Shown here one piece after another: positions 47,630 to 59,187 of a stretch of DNA of 64,000 nt. The notes beneath the pieces are model-generated. The model made no database searches and was not told the origin of the DNA. It saw only the letters and a program-made list of their open reading frames with translations. The stretch's first letter is position 1, and every line of letters begins with the position of its first letter. Both the position numbers and the translations under genes were made by a program. The stretch is from assembly GCF_037975245.1 (NCBI RefSeq), contig NC_092582.1, positions 16,766,577-16,830,576 on the forward strand. Reading direction: 5' to 3'. This stretch comes from Apostichopus japonicus (lineage: Eukaryota; Echinodermata; Holothuroidea; Aspidochirotida; Stichopodidae).

Positions 47630-50238
47630 CTGCAAATGAAATGAAGAATATATAGAAAATGGAAAAAGTGGGGGAAAAAAATAACAGAAAGTCAATGGGT
47701 TTTATGGTGACTCCTTGACACATTTGATATTAAGGGAACATGCAACAGTAACACTGCACACAATATTTGCAAGTACTGACCATTGCTGACAAGTGATCAG
47801 GTTTGTACACTATTGTGGACTTGCAAGTATCGATCATGCTTTACTTTTGGAGATTTCCTGTTTACAGGGGTTTTATTTTGCCTTTGTTTATCCTTCAAAT
47901 TAATTTGTTAGTACCTACTGTATGTACACCACTTTTGATTGGGGTCACCTCACCGACTTAAAGGGAGTGAAGACTCGCGCACAAAGAAACGTCTCATGCT
48001 GGTAATCTGACCTAGTTTCGAATGAGATGTAACAGAAGTGTTAGACACCACCATCGATCCCAGAAAATACACACACAGCTTGCCACCATCGGTAATTAGA
48101 CACTAGTGTACATTCAATACTTGCAGCAACGGTCGATACCCACAACACAGTGTACATGGCAGCGATGGACATCTCAGGTCCAGATAAAAGATAACAAGGT
48201 ATCACGTTTCATTACTGTCTGCATTTTGTAGCGACAAGAAAAAACTACCCTTGCAAGCAACGGAAAGTTAACTTTTTCCAAGTGCGGCACGCAGTTTGGG
48301 GCGAGTCTTCAATGCCTTTAAGGGGCATCTACATACCGAGTATGAATTTCAAAAAAGATGTACCTTTTTTGAGTTACCGTGTTTACAAGCTTGGGCATCA
48401 CATGCACACTAGCCATCAAAAGACACACACATGCTCACACATCATCTCATCAATGTCTGTACCCTTCAGCAAAGAATGAAAAGTGGTAGTTGTAACACCT
48501 ATAGCTAGATTTCCCAATGTGTAAAATGTGGTTTTAAGTTTAACTATTGAAGCCATATGAATGCCATAATGTCTAATATCATGGTATATATTCTACAAAA
48601 AACAATTAAAATCCCTGCTACCAAACATGCTATCAAGATGAAGTTCTCACCCACACAACATGATACAGTAAATATAAAACTACACCACAAGAACATTTCC
48701 TTTACAGCTAAATTTTGAGTTGGGTTGTTAGTTTGCTTTATCGGATACCTTTCAATCAGACTTATGGGTCTATGTCATAACACCTAGTGAAGAATTTGTT
48801 AACTTTTCAAACTCGTTATTATTCCTTTCCTAAAAATGGAGCTCTCCGGCATTTCTACAGATGGTGCTATCATACCGGCCCCGATCCTCATAATCTGTAC
48901 TGCTTACAGGTCTCCGAAATTAGAGTGACACGATCGCATGAAAGCGCTCACGAGCAGGATCAACTTGCATAAAGACACCCCTTGGTTATTGACTAGTTCA
49001 TGGTCCTACTTCTTGCAGTTTGGCCAAACGAAAATAGTTTTTGATGAAAACACCTAGTTAATGTGCTTGAAAGCTATTAGTTTGAATTGAAACTTCAAAA
49101 AAAAAAATTCAAAAGTACTCTCCTTCAATAATTACACATTAAATTGTACAAATTCTACTAGTGATCAACTCATGGCACTGTTACGATATTTAATCAGATA
49201 CTGCAGCTTGTCAAAGTACTTTGATCCTTCCTGCAAGATTTGAAATTCTGTCATGGCCAGGATTTGAAATATTTGACACAACAAAGCAACAAGCTTTCAA
49301 ATGTTAACAATGTTGCATTATGCAGACATGCATTAAACAGTGCTTTCACAATCACCACACTTACATGGGGCAGTGGTGTTGCATAGCAAGTTTCAAAGGG
49401 CACAACTGTCACAGGGCATTCTGTTTCTCTCAACACGACATCTGCAGCCTCGGGATCCGAGTGAAAATTAAATTCTGCGACGGGACTACCACTTGCTCCT
49501 TTCCCTAAAAGAGGAAGAAAAGAACCCAAAATTATACTGAAAACGCCCTGTCAGTGTGTACACGCTGGTATGCTACTGATAACTGATTACAACACAATTC
49601 CTCCTGTTTGCACTTCCACCTATGGGGAATGCTGCTTTGCTAGATTAGCTCCACAGCTCTGGAACAGTCTTCCCTTACATCTGAAAACAATCCAGCATGT
49701 GTCAACTTTCCAGACAGAACTCGAGGCGTTCTTATTCATGAATGCGTATCCATTTGTTTGATAACTGTTGTGTCCGTTTTGGGTACTTTGCTCCTGCAGC
49801 GCTTCTGAGCAGCTTTTTTTAACTGGATAAAAGCGCTTAACAAATTCTTATATTATTATTATTAATTAAATGTTTGATAGACGTACCAGAGTTTATAGTA
49901 CTAATTGTTATGCACAGAATTATCGAGGCATATTGGCCTTAATATTGTCTTTTACACAGGTCTTTCAAATATGGGGTTTCCATAAAGAGTAGTTTAAGAG
50001 GGGGTATAGGAGGGGAAGAGAAAGGGGGGAGGTGCAGCAGGAATTTCTGTTGCGAGGAAACTTAAACGTCTCAAAAGAAGGTCATGTACAAAACAAAAAA
50101 GGACACATGATTCTTTCTGCCACTAGGACAAGAATTTACTGCTATTAGTACATGCTTCCTGCTAACAGATAGTTTGCTGCCAACAAATCGTTTAAAGTGA
50201 AACTGAGACAATTATTATTTCAACTAATTTTTTTCAAC

Positions 50239-50275
<37 letters not shown>

Positions 50276-51882
50276 CATCAAATTATTTCATCAAATTATT
50301 TCATCAAATTATTTCAACTAATAATCTATATAGGTTTACTCTCAAAATGTATTCAAACCTTCACAAATGGACTCAATTACATATTTACAGAATGATACAC
50401 AATCTGTGTGCATATTGAAGACTTGGGACAATACTGAATACAAGTTAACATGAAATATTCCTCACAGGAGTGCATACATTAAACTATTTTAATGAAGCTT
50501 ATCAAAACTATTTTGTCTAAATTTATAAATAACAGCTCTGTTGCAGTGTGAGAAAAGATTTCATAGACAACAAAGCTAGTTATAATAACAGCTTTAAAAG
50601 AAGAGGTAGAAAGTCAATATATATATATTTATAAATGCACAAGGCTAAAACACATGTTCCAAAAAGATGTCGGTACACTGTTATTTTACTCGCAAAATTA
50701 CAGTTTCTTGGATTGGAAAAAGACGGTTTATTTAACAACCACTAATGTTGTGGCACCTTAAAGAATGACTCACCAGCTATATCTCCACCCATGATGATGA
50801 GCGACTTCAACCTCTTTGTGAAGCCGGGGTCCAACCTTATCGCGAGGGCCACGTTTGTGAGAGGTCCGATGGCGAGCAGAGTTATTTCCCCGGGTCGTTC
50901 TTTGGTAAGCCTCAATAATGCTGTCACGGCATGCTCCTCTCGGCAGATGTCACCTTCTGCTGGTTGATTGGGTATAGAAACTCCACCAAGGCCGCCTTCA
51001 CCGTGGAATTCAACAGCACACATGGATTCGCCAACCAGGTTCCTATCAGCTCCTTTGTAAATCGGAATCTGTTGCACAAGCGAAAGGATCGAGAGTCAAC
51101 CAAGACGCAAGCATATAAATGATCTGAATTGTGATGAAAACGGTAGCTGGGATGTAACTACTGTAAGTACTGTAAAGGTTTCAATAGCTTTCTTTCGGAT
51201 TTTGGCAGGCTGCAGTCAAATTTTAATTTGATGTCCTCTCTTTGGGTAACTTACATACATGTGCAGAAATACCAATGTGCAGTAAACACTGCAGCAACAT
51301 AACATTGAATTAACATCTTTCGAGTGTTTTAAGGTGAAATATCTCTACCAACCAAAGATATACTATTTAAAAATCCAAACTGGTTGCCTTAAAATGCCCT
51401 TTTGAAGTCAAGTAAATGGGTTTCAACTCAGAAAGAGTTCGTAGACCATTTTGAAAACCAAACAGAATCAATTAGGGCTAGGATTAAACTAGATAAATAT
51501 AATTATATCTGTGACTTTTTCACAGAATAAGCACAGTAAATTATGCCAAAATTTTCATTAATGAAAAGAAAAAGTGCTTTCAGAGGGCTAGCCGAGAATT
51601 TTGATGAATTTGGAGTCCAAACTACCGATACTGATGTAACTTTTAAATGGACATGAACATTGCAGCTAGGATGGAATTTATTTGCTTCTAAATTCATACC
51701 TCTTTCTTGGCAAGAACTCTCAGTAACCATTCAGTGTTGGCTAATACATTGCCCAAAGAGGTGTTGCCATGGACGCAGGTGATTCCGATAATATCGACAG
51801 CATTAGCAGCACAAAGGGAAATTGCTACTGCGTCATCTACACCAACATCACAGTCTACGATCACCGGGCCGACGGATGACAT
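47291..51882 (-). CDS. Inosine-uridine-preferring nucleoside hydrolase, complete, 4 core exons
   Basis: This enzyme hydrolyses the N-glycosidic bond of ribonucleosides to base and ribose in purine/pyrimidine salvage. The core model is 319 codons including TAG, normal for the family. Near the N-terminus IVDCDVGVDDAVA holds the calcium-binding aspartates (D10, D12, D16, D17 here). ITCVHGNTSLGN follows, with the family Asn at 40. ITLLAIGPLTNVALA, IIMGGDIAGKGASGSPVAEF and DPEAA are typical. Late in the protein VMCDALAAA carries the fourth calcium ligand D246; the preceding residue is Cys, where protozoan IU-hydrolases have a catalytic His, so this is not the classic group I type. The start used is the Met before SSVGPV, but the exon extends 5 bases upstream to a TTTGTAG acceptor, and an exon at 56893-57070 joins in frame. 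Mammals lack this enzyme; many invertebrates have it. Confidence 0.93.
47630..49364 (-). other. Nucleoside hydrolase intron 3
   Basis: No supported exon. Diverged fragments of the family at 46.6 kb occur around 48360-48440. Confidence 0.5.
49365..49504 (-). CDS. Nucleoside hydrolase exon 3
   Basis: Encodes GKGASGSPVAEFNFHSDPEA through CYATPLPH. CTTTTAG acceptor, GTAAGT donor. Confidence 0.93.
49570..49866 (+). mobile_element. LINE 3' end (reverse transcriptase C-terminus and tail)
   Basis: A frame reads STYGECCFARLAPQLWNSLP then STFQTELEAFLF, the usual C-terminal end of CR1/L2-type LINE proteins. A short 3'UTR ends AAAAGCGCTTAACAAATTC and (ATT)n. It is 5'-truncated and lies in intron 2 of the nucleoside hydrolase, antisense to it. 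Confidence 0.75.
50241..50320. repeat. T33 tract and 13-bp tandem repeat
   Basis: 33 T residues, then about three copies of ATTTCATCAAATT. Confidence 0.9.
50774..51068 (-). CDS. Nucleoside hydrolase exon 2
   Basis: Encodes IPIYKGADRNLVGE through SLIIMGGDIA. CAACAG acceptor, GTGAGT donor. Confidence 0.93.
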
Positions 51883-51887
51883 CACAA
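51700..51887 (-). CDS. Nucleoside hydrolase exon with core start
   Basis: ATG at 51882-51880, 61 codons to LAKKE, donor GTATGA. Acceptor TTTGTAG ends at 51888. Confidence 0.9.
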
Positions 51888-53105
51888 CTACAAAGGGTTA
51901 ATGGAGTTAAGAATTCTGGCTAGAAAATAAAAATATGCAAGAAGAGCAACAGTGGGTTACATTTGCAAACGAGTAAGATATAGAGAAAATTTAAATGAGT
52001 AATGAATTGTTCAATCACTACAGTATACAAGTTCAAAGATGTATAGCACATTCTTACAAAGGATCCATTGTGTTTTATGAAGGTCACAAATCTGAGCCTT
52101 AAAAAGTTAAAAACTGCGACACAATTAATCTAACACTAATTTTTTCCCTTGTTTGATATAGACCAGATCAAGAATTCAGACAAACAACAAAGAATTATAG
52201 GGTTGACAGTACAACACAGGGATTAATCTTAGTGTCCAAATTTTGTCCCTTATTCTGAATATCCTGCTCAGATCAAGAGTAATCTTGGGCTTAGCTGATT
52301 GTTACTTATTGTCCAGGTGAAGACTTGGGTTTGAATTACTGACAGTTTAGGGTTACCATATTTCTTTGGTTGAAACGTGTGACACGGCTTTATGACTACA
52401 GTAGTTTTGTTTCACTGTACAGTAGAGACGACAATACCATATTACACAGCTTTTTGTGCCAAGCATGTGGGGCTAGTACACGGCCATGAATCAATTTTGT
52501 GTGTTGAAAACAATTATATCATGTTTCCGAAAATGTCAAAAATCAGGACAATTAAGCTTGGCAGCCTGACAATTTGGTTGCAAGAAAGAGACAATCCTGA
52601 TTAATGTTGAGTATGGTTACCCTATACAAAATGATTGATCCAACTGGTGGTGCTGGGGACTTAAAGCAAGCGTCATTTGGTGCATCTGACGAAACTAGTT
52701 CCTTTCTGAACAGGGGAAATTTGCAAATTCAGTACCTCAACCTGGTGGTGACTTAATTCTATGCTTTGAACCAAGCTTAACTTATATTGATTAGATGTTT
52801 CTCTAGGCCTAGCTAGCCAAACTAATTTAACTTTAGGGGCCTAGCCTAGGCTGGGCTTCAATTTGGCCTAAATCCGAAATGCAAACAAGTTGGACCGTAG
52901 CGGTAGCCTAAGTCCAATAGCTCTATAAAGTGGAAACTTCAAGTAAGATATTTATAGACCTAGCCTCACTATATGTTAAGAATTAAAGATTAGTTTATTA
53001 CGGTATTTTCTCTTCTTTTTGTTGAAAACTGGGATGAAATCATTCGTGTCTAACTACCGGGTCTCTTTCACTCGTATGGCAAGCCAAAATGTCAATAATT
53101 AGACA
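51888..53105. other. Upstream of the nucleoside hydrolase core exon
   Basis: No supported exon on either strand. AT-rich with GGCCTAG-type words around 52800-52920. Confidence 0.45.
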
Positions 53106-53106
53106 T

Positions 53107-53303
53107 TCCAGGTTTTTCGGTCGATAATCCAGCTTTATATCAACCGAAAATCCGTTAAACTTGAATTAACGAAGAAAAACTTGAATTATCGATAGAAAAA
53201 CCTGGATCATCGTTCGATAAACCTGGATCTTCGATTGATAAACCTGGATTTCGACCGATAATCCAGGTTTATCTACCGACGGATTATCCAGGTTTATAAA
53301 CTT
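53107..53303. repeat. Cluster of direct and inverted AAACCTGGAT / ATCGAT units
   Basis: CGATAAACCTGGAT recurs about three times, and the inverse ATAATCCAGGTTTA flanks it on the right, with CCAGGTTTTTCGG on the left. Confidence 0.75.
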
Positions 53304-53439
53304 TGGAATACCACACAAGTCCTCATGAATATAAACCAGTATACTGAGTTTAACCGAAATATATATTTATAAAAAAAAAAAAGATTAAGAAAAAAGTTGT
53401 TACATAAGCTGTGGATTCGCTTGATGAGTGATTGCACAA

Positions 53440-53640
53440 ACCAGGGGCGGCGATTCGTTTCAAATATTGGGGGGGGGGGGGTTGGGACATTTGCTTGGAT
53501 GCAGGCGAAGCTATCAAAGCGGAGCGCCACCATTGGTTGTACAAGAAAATTTCTGGTTTTGATAGCCCCCCAGGTCACCGGAAATGGCACTTCTCATGCT
53601 TGAAAATGACCAACCAGATGTACAATTTTGCCTGAGAACC
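53440..53640. mobile_element. Repeat copy with the GGAGCGCCACCATTGGTTG core
   Basis: Shares CTATCAAAGCGGAGCGCCAC and GGAAATGGCACTTCTCATG with copies at 54.9 and 56.5 kb. Confidence 0.5.
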
Positions 53641-54601
53641 AAGTTTTTCCCAATATTTTTTTTTTCATTCATAACCTTTTTCAAGATTGTCACCAGTCAC
53701 ACATGTTCGACCTCATCGCATCTCATGTGGATCATTACTTTTGTAGGTAATTCTACGTAACAATACCCGTCAGCCCCATTTTTCAAGGTTATAAGCCCAT
53801 TATTTGTTCAGAATTTGAATAATAATTCACTTCAAAACATAACCATAATGTTGCACAATATTTCATCTATGGACAACCAATATAGAAAAACCCTTTCAAC
53901 CCCTAACAGACCGGTCAAAATTGCACGAGTAGAGGGAAGTATGATGAAGAATGTTGGTCAAGGAATTTTCGAAAATTCAGACACAGTTTATTTATTGGTG
54001 TACAAATCTTAAAACCTCTTATAACGGCTACTATAAAACTTCGATATCATCAAAAAATACCAAAAAAATATGCTCGAGGTGGAGGGGCGGTTTCCACCCT
54101 TCGCCCTCCCCCCTTGGCTACGCGCCTGCGGTTAGAAATTTTGTAGGAAACAGGCCAAATGGAAACCCAGTGAACCCATATATCGATGTGGATCATCTAT
54201 ATGATTGTACGTACTTACACTCATACACAAGAGATGTACAGATATGATTATGATAATAATCATGAGTGACAACATGCTATACGGTCACAGGTCACAGAAA
54301 CGACCACGGAGAGTCATTTACCTCATGCAGCATGTGTTGGATGAAGTTTTAGCCACCGCCAAATATGATTTGGATAAATATATTAGATATAAGATACTAC
54401 CGTATATCCCCACCTAAAATATTGGGAGGACATGTCCCCCACCCGCCCCCCCCCCCCCCATGATCGCAGCCCATGTATATAAAGCGTGAAACTCCGAGTT
54501 ACAACTACTAGTGTTCCACTAGTCTCATCTAGTATCAACATATATTCCGCTCTGTCCAATGGACATAGAGCACTCTGCGCCAAGATAGACGCTAACCTAC
54601 T

Positions 54602-54608
54602 CTATATA

Positions 54609-54701
<93 letters not shown>
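54602..54701. repeat. (TA)n microsatellite
   Basis: About 100 bp of TA. Confidence 0.97.
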
Positions 54702-54839
54702 TGCTACAGCCCTTTTTTATCGGCAAACCAAATTTCATTACGGATGCGGTCCGTCTAGCTATTCATTTCGAAAAAAAAGGAGTAAAAACTACTTTCGGTC
54801 ATATATAGTAACAAATTGTGACAAGGTTAGAAAGCGCCT

Positions 54840-55170
54840 TGCGAGGAATTTGCCAAGGGAGGGGCAAAGCTTGTAGGCAAACTATCTAAGCGTAGCGCCA
54901 CCATAAGTTGGCGCGACGCGCAAAAGAAAATTTTGGCCGAAAATGGCTCCCAGATCGCTGGAAATGGCACTTCCCAGGCCTTGTAAGTTGCATCTAAGCA
55001 TTTTCTATTTTAAAATTACTAGCGATATCATAAAAAATACAAAATATATGCTAAAAAAAAAACTATGCCATCAAATATTGGGGGGGGGGATGGATATAAG
55101 ATACTATATCCCCCACCTAAAATATTGGGGGACATGTCCCCCCCCCCGTCCCCCCATGATCGCCGCCCAT
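54840..55170. mobile_element. Repeat copy related to 26040-26290
   Basis: AAGCGTAGCGCCACCATAAG, GGCACTTCCCAGGCCTTGTA and ATCTAAGCATTTTCTATTTT are shared. A GGACATGTCCCCC unit also occurs at 54428. Confidence 0.55.
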
Positions 55171-55891
55171 GGCACAAACTACTTAGTGTTATACCAGCAT
55201 ATTATTTAAGTTAACAGGTACATAATAGTACAATGAATCTCCACATCACCCCAACCCAGTAAAAGCAAAAAAGAGAGAGAGACAACTCAACTCATTTGGA
55301 AGAGGAATATAGTAACGAAAACAGCAGTTGCGTTGTACTAAATCTATGCGCTTGAAGAAAGATTTCTATCGATCTAAAAACACTTAAACTCGTAATTGGG
55401 ACAAAGTACTATATGGTTACATACTGTAAGGTACGGTCATGGTACGGTGTACTAGATAAATTGTTTGATAGATTGGTTGACAAACATGACGTGCAGTGTT
55501 ATGTATCTTGCACTTTCAAACAGTGGCGGCGGAACCGGGGGGGGGGGCTTGGGGGGGCTCAGCCCCCCCAATGAAAAAGTTGAGGGGGCAAATGCATGAT
55601 AAGCCCCCCCAATATTTACCAAGGCTCCGAAACGTGCATCTGCCCATTTTTCAATGCATACTTGTCGATCTGTCCGATGCACACGTATACTATATAGGTG
55701 TAATAATTTTAGTAATTGCTGGGGGACCCTCGGCCCTTCCCCTGGCTATAGACCAAATTGTCACCCCAACCGCGTCTTCACGCCCCGTGAAAAGTGGAAG
55801 CAGTGAGTGTGAGTACCAGTAAGCGTAACACAACTTCGTCTTAGGCCAATGACTTGCCTCATTTCAGCCAGTTCTCCAACATCCCCTTACT

Positions 55892-56297
55892 TAGTGGCGG
55901 AGCGTCCATATATACAGTCAGGGGCGGATGCCCCCCCCCCCCCCCTGACAGACTCAAATGGACTGCTGGCGCCCTTTTCAGCTTTTCACTATACTTTTTA
56001 CTTATTCGCTATTATTGACTATTTTATTGCGCTCTCATATATACCTATTGACATTTGTCGTATTCTGTTGGTGTAATTTTCCGACAAAATGGCGACGACA
56101 CCTAATTATTCTCCGTTTATCTGCAAATTAGCAAGGCCCGGAAAGGGTCATTTCCTGCAATCTAGGGAGTATCTTTACTCAAAATTTTTCTGTACGCTCC
56201 GCGCCAACCTGTGGTGGCGCTCCGCTTAGATAGTGTCGAAAGCGCCCCTACAGACCATTCTTGCCCCCCCCGACCAATACCCCTAGCTCCGCCACTG
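55892..56297. mobile_element. Full-length CAGTGGCGGAG MITE, 406 bp
   Basis: The ends TAGTGGCGGAGC and GCTCCGCCACTG are flanked by CCCTTACT and CCATTACT (7 of 8 match), as expected of hAT 8-bp target duplication. The interior matches 29946-30287. Confidence 0.75.
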
Positions 56298-56454
56298 CCA
56301 TTACTACACTCAAAAATGTCTTTGCGAGTACACTACGAGTATAATAGCTACTCTCTTAAAATACCATCGAATATACAAATTCCAATGTTTTTACAGACTT
56401 TTACGTGCAATCTGAGAAATTGCAGACTTGAGACCCATATTTTAGGGCTAGGTA

Positions 56455-56620
56455 TTCGCAACATAAAACACACGGGAAGTGCCGTTTCCGGCCATCTGGG
56501 GGTTTGAAATAACCCAAAATTTTCTTAAGCGCTCCGCGCCAACTGATGGTGGCGCTCCGCTTAGATAGTCTCCACACATTAGCCCCTCCAATAATTTTTC
56601 CGTTCCGCCGCGCCTGCTTT
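56455..56620. mobile_element. Fragment with the GGCGCTCCGCTTAGATAG core
   Basis: GGAAGTGCCGTTTCCGGCCA and CTCCGCGCCAACTGATGGTG match the families at 53.4-56.2 kb. Confidence 0.5.
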
Positions 56621-56892
56621 CAAATTCATCACAGTTCCGATAATTTCGATCGAAGCAAGTAAGGCTACCGAATCTTGACATGATTTGTTTACGCTGATCA
56701 TTGCATACTAATATACATGATGTCGAACAGGGTTGAGTTTGCTATTATGTGTTGAACTCTGCCGAGGTACCACTGTGTGGAGATTTCATAGAAATTGACC
56801 TACTTCAATCTCTATCGGACAGCGCATGCTAGCTTAGACAGTGGCATCCATGGTTGGTTGTCATGGCACAAACGAATAATACACAATATTAC

Positions 56893-57070
56893 CTGACGTC
56901 TTTTCATCATGCCTGTACAGTTTGTAAGCAAAATTAGAGCGTCTGAATTTTGAAGTTAAAGTTACTTCCAAATTTAGATTTGCATATGCAATTTTCGGTG
57001 TTTGTAAACTATTTTTAAGGAATTGTCTCATCAATGGATTCATGTGAGCCCTCGCAATGGCCCGTATCAT
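56893..57070 (-). CDS. Possible upstream exon adding a mitochondrial-type N-terminus to the nucleoside hydrolase
   Basis: ATG at 57070-57068 opens a 59-codon frame beginning MIRAIARAHMNPLMRQFLKN, basic and free of acidic residues for more than 30 positions, and ends at CAG/GTAATA. One leftover base joins the two bases before the GTG ATG of the hydrolase exon at 51887, giving an open frame. The fusion would be 379 residues. No other gene on this strand lies between. An unrelated small gene or a non-coding 5' exon remains possible, since phases match by chance one time in three. Confidence 0.4.
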
Positions 57071-57543
57071 GTTCGGAACAGCCCCAATCGTAGCCTAAGC
57101 CCATTTGTAGTAGTTCCACGATTTTATGTTATTCCACGTAAGTTGGTATGTAATGTCGTCTTATAACATTAAACCCTAGTCCACATTGTTATACCTCACC
57201 TATGATAGCTTGACGTTTGTCTTAACTACAAATGTTGCTTCAAGGCGTGCACTAAGTTAGGCTAATATAGGTGATTGTTGTGGATGAATTTATGGTCTTC
57301 TCTAACACTGGGCTAGGACTCGAGTAATTAATGTAATTGTCACTGTTTGGCCTATTTTATTTACCGTATTGACGGTCAGATCTGCTTACTAAGACGGCCA
57401 GAGAGTATGTGATACATGTAATGTAATAGGCATAGTCTTCTCAATACAGCTGGTGTGGCATTGAAACACAGATAGCTCAATGAACTGTAATAATCTGATT
57501 GGCATTTTCAAGGTGAGAAATCTAGGATGAGATTTTAATCATC
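57071..57543. promoter_or_regulatory. Divergent intergenic region, probable TTC16 promoter side
   Basis: This lies between the minus-strand exon at 57070 and TTC16. No coding content or canonical core promoter word was found. The promoter role is inferred from the divergent layout only. Confidence 0.25.
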
Positions 57544-57546
57544 TTA

Positions 57547-57951
57547 AGGCCCGGTCACACTACAGCGATATTTTATCGAAATACGGTCCGATTTTTCCGA
57601 TTTAAGGCCGAAGAGTGAGGTTTGTGGTAGTGAATGTAATGAATGCAGTAGAATATTCGAATACCTACTTCAAATCTGAGGGGTTCTAGAACTGACTACA
57701 TTCTGAAGTGACGTCACATCGAAAAGCGATAAAAATCGGAAGAGAAATCGGATAGCTAACCGATAAAAGGAAACGGAGTCAATATCAAAAGTTAGGAGAG
57801 GGCTATTCCACATCGGAATGGCTCAACAGATAGCAAATCAGGTCCTTTATCACTGTGGCTAGAAGACCCGAACGAAAAACTGTCTGTTTCGATTCCTCTG
57901 GGAAAATCGGATAGTATTCCGATAAAATATCGGTATAGTGTGACCGGGCCT
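57547..57951. mobile_element. PIF/Harbinger-type MITE, 405 bp, TTA target duplication
   Basis: The ends AGGCCCGGTCACACTA and TAGTGTGACCGGGCCT extend into imperfect inverted repeats of about 50 bp (CGATATTTTATCG inside). TTA flanks both sides (57544-57546, 57952-57954), as expected of Harbinger TWA targets. No coding capacity. It ends 66 bases before the TTC16 ATG. Confidence 0.75.
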
Positions 57952-58017
57952 TTAACCTTAAAATGTTACTTATGTTTTATACTCTGTAGAACTTACAGGA
58001 CACATCTCAGGGAAAAT

Positions 58018-59187
58018 ATGGATGAAGAGACAAACCAACAAATGGAGGATGAAACAGATCAAATGGAAGATAACAACAACTTACAACAAACAAAACAGGA
58101 AGACAATAATCAGCACAGAGATGAAGATCTGAAACAAGTGTCAGAATTACAGAATCCAAAGACAGATATAGATGAAGATGCTGTTGATGATGTGATAGAT
58201 GCAGATAGTGAAAACCATGGACATATTCCCTTAAATGTTAAAGAGCAAGAATCGAAATTGTATCAAAATGATCAGAGTACTGTTAAAGAAGAAGACAATC
58301 ACACTCCAAATAAGTCAGAACAAGAGGTATCCTCGGAGACGGATTCTTTGAACCACGCCGGGAATGAGACTGGAAACGAACCAATAGAAACTGAAAAAAT
58401 GAGTGTGACCGAAAATGTGCAAACATTAGGTAATGTTACTGAGTTACAAAAGGATGAGGAGAAGAACTTGCAGGAGGACAAAACTGTTGATGAAATGGAG
58501 GAAACAGCTGAAATAGAGGATGCAAACAGTGATCATGAAAACAAGGAAACAGATAAACATGACGATGTGGAAAAGGATAGTACGTTAGGAGAGGAAGAGA
58601 AGAAAGAAGATACTAGTGCAAATAAGAGTGATCCACAGGAGGAATCTTCAGATACAGTTGTATCCTCAGCAGACAAGGAACAATTAATAAATCAAGACAA
58701 TGTTGATGATAAAGTTGGTTCTGTTTCTGAAACATCTCCTGGTGAAGGGCAAAACGCTGTTCAATCTGACCCTGTCAAAGCTGAAATCACGAACGAGTTT
58801 AAAACTCAATCAGAGGCGATACAAGAAGAGAGAACCAGTGCCGGTAGTGTGTCCCACACGGGAGAAGGACCGCTCCAAACCTTTGATGATAGCCTCCGTC
58901 CTTACACCCGGCAGACCGGGACAGATAGACCTGTCTCCATATCTTCCTTTGTATATTCTGCAAAGGATTTTCCCACCCCGGACTACGAGCAATACGTAAG
59001 ACCCACTCCCTCTGTGGTCGAGAGCGACAACGATCGCCCGGAGAGCAAAGCCTCGAGAGCGATGAAATCTGGAACCAGTCGAGGTGATGGAACGAAGAGT
59101 GTCACCTTCGCTGACGATGTGAAAAGTGATGAAACTGGAAACCACGATTCGGAGGGCCCACAAGAAGATGATTCCGTCACGGACAAG
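58018..59187 (+). CDS. TTC16: TTC16 exon with start codon, acidic region
   Basis: 390 codons, MDEETNQQMEDE through EDDSVTDK, ending at a GTACCG donor. Reading on would stop after two codons, which supports the splice. Confidence 0.8.

Noticed and set aside
47384-47723. Other-frame open reading frames over the last nucleoside hydrolase exon
   Set aside because: Shadows of the real exon, which carries family motifs.
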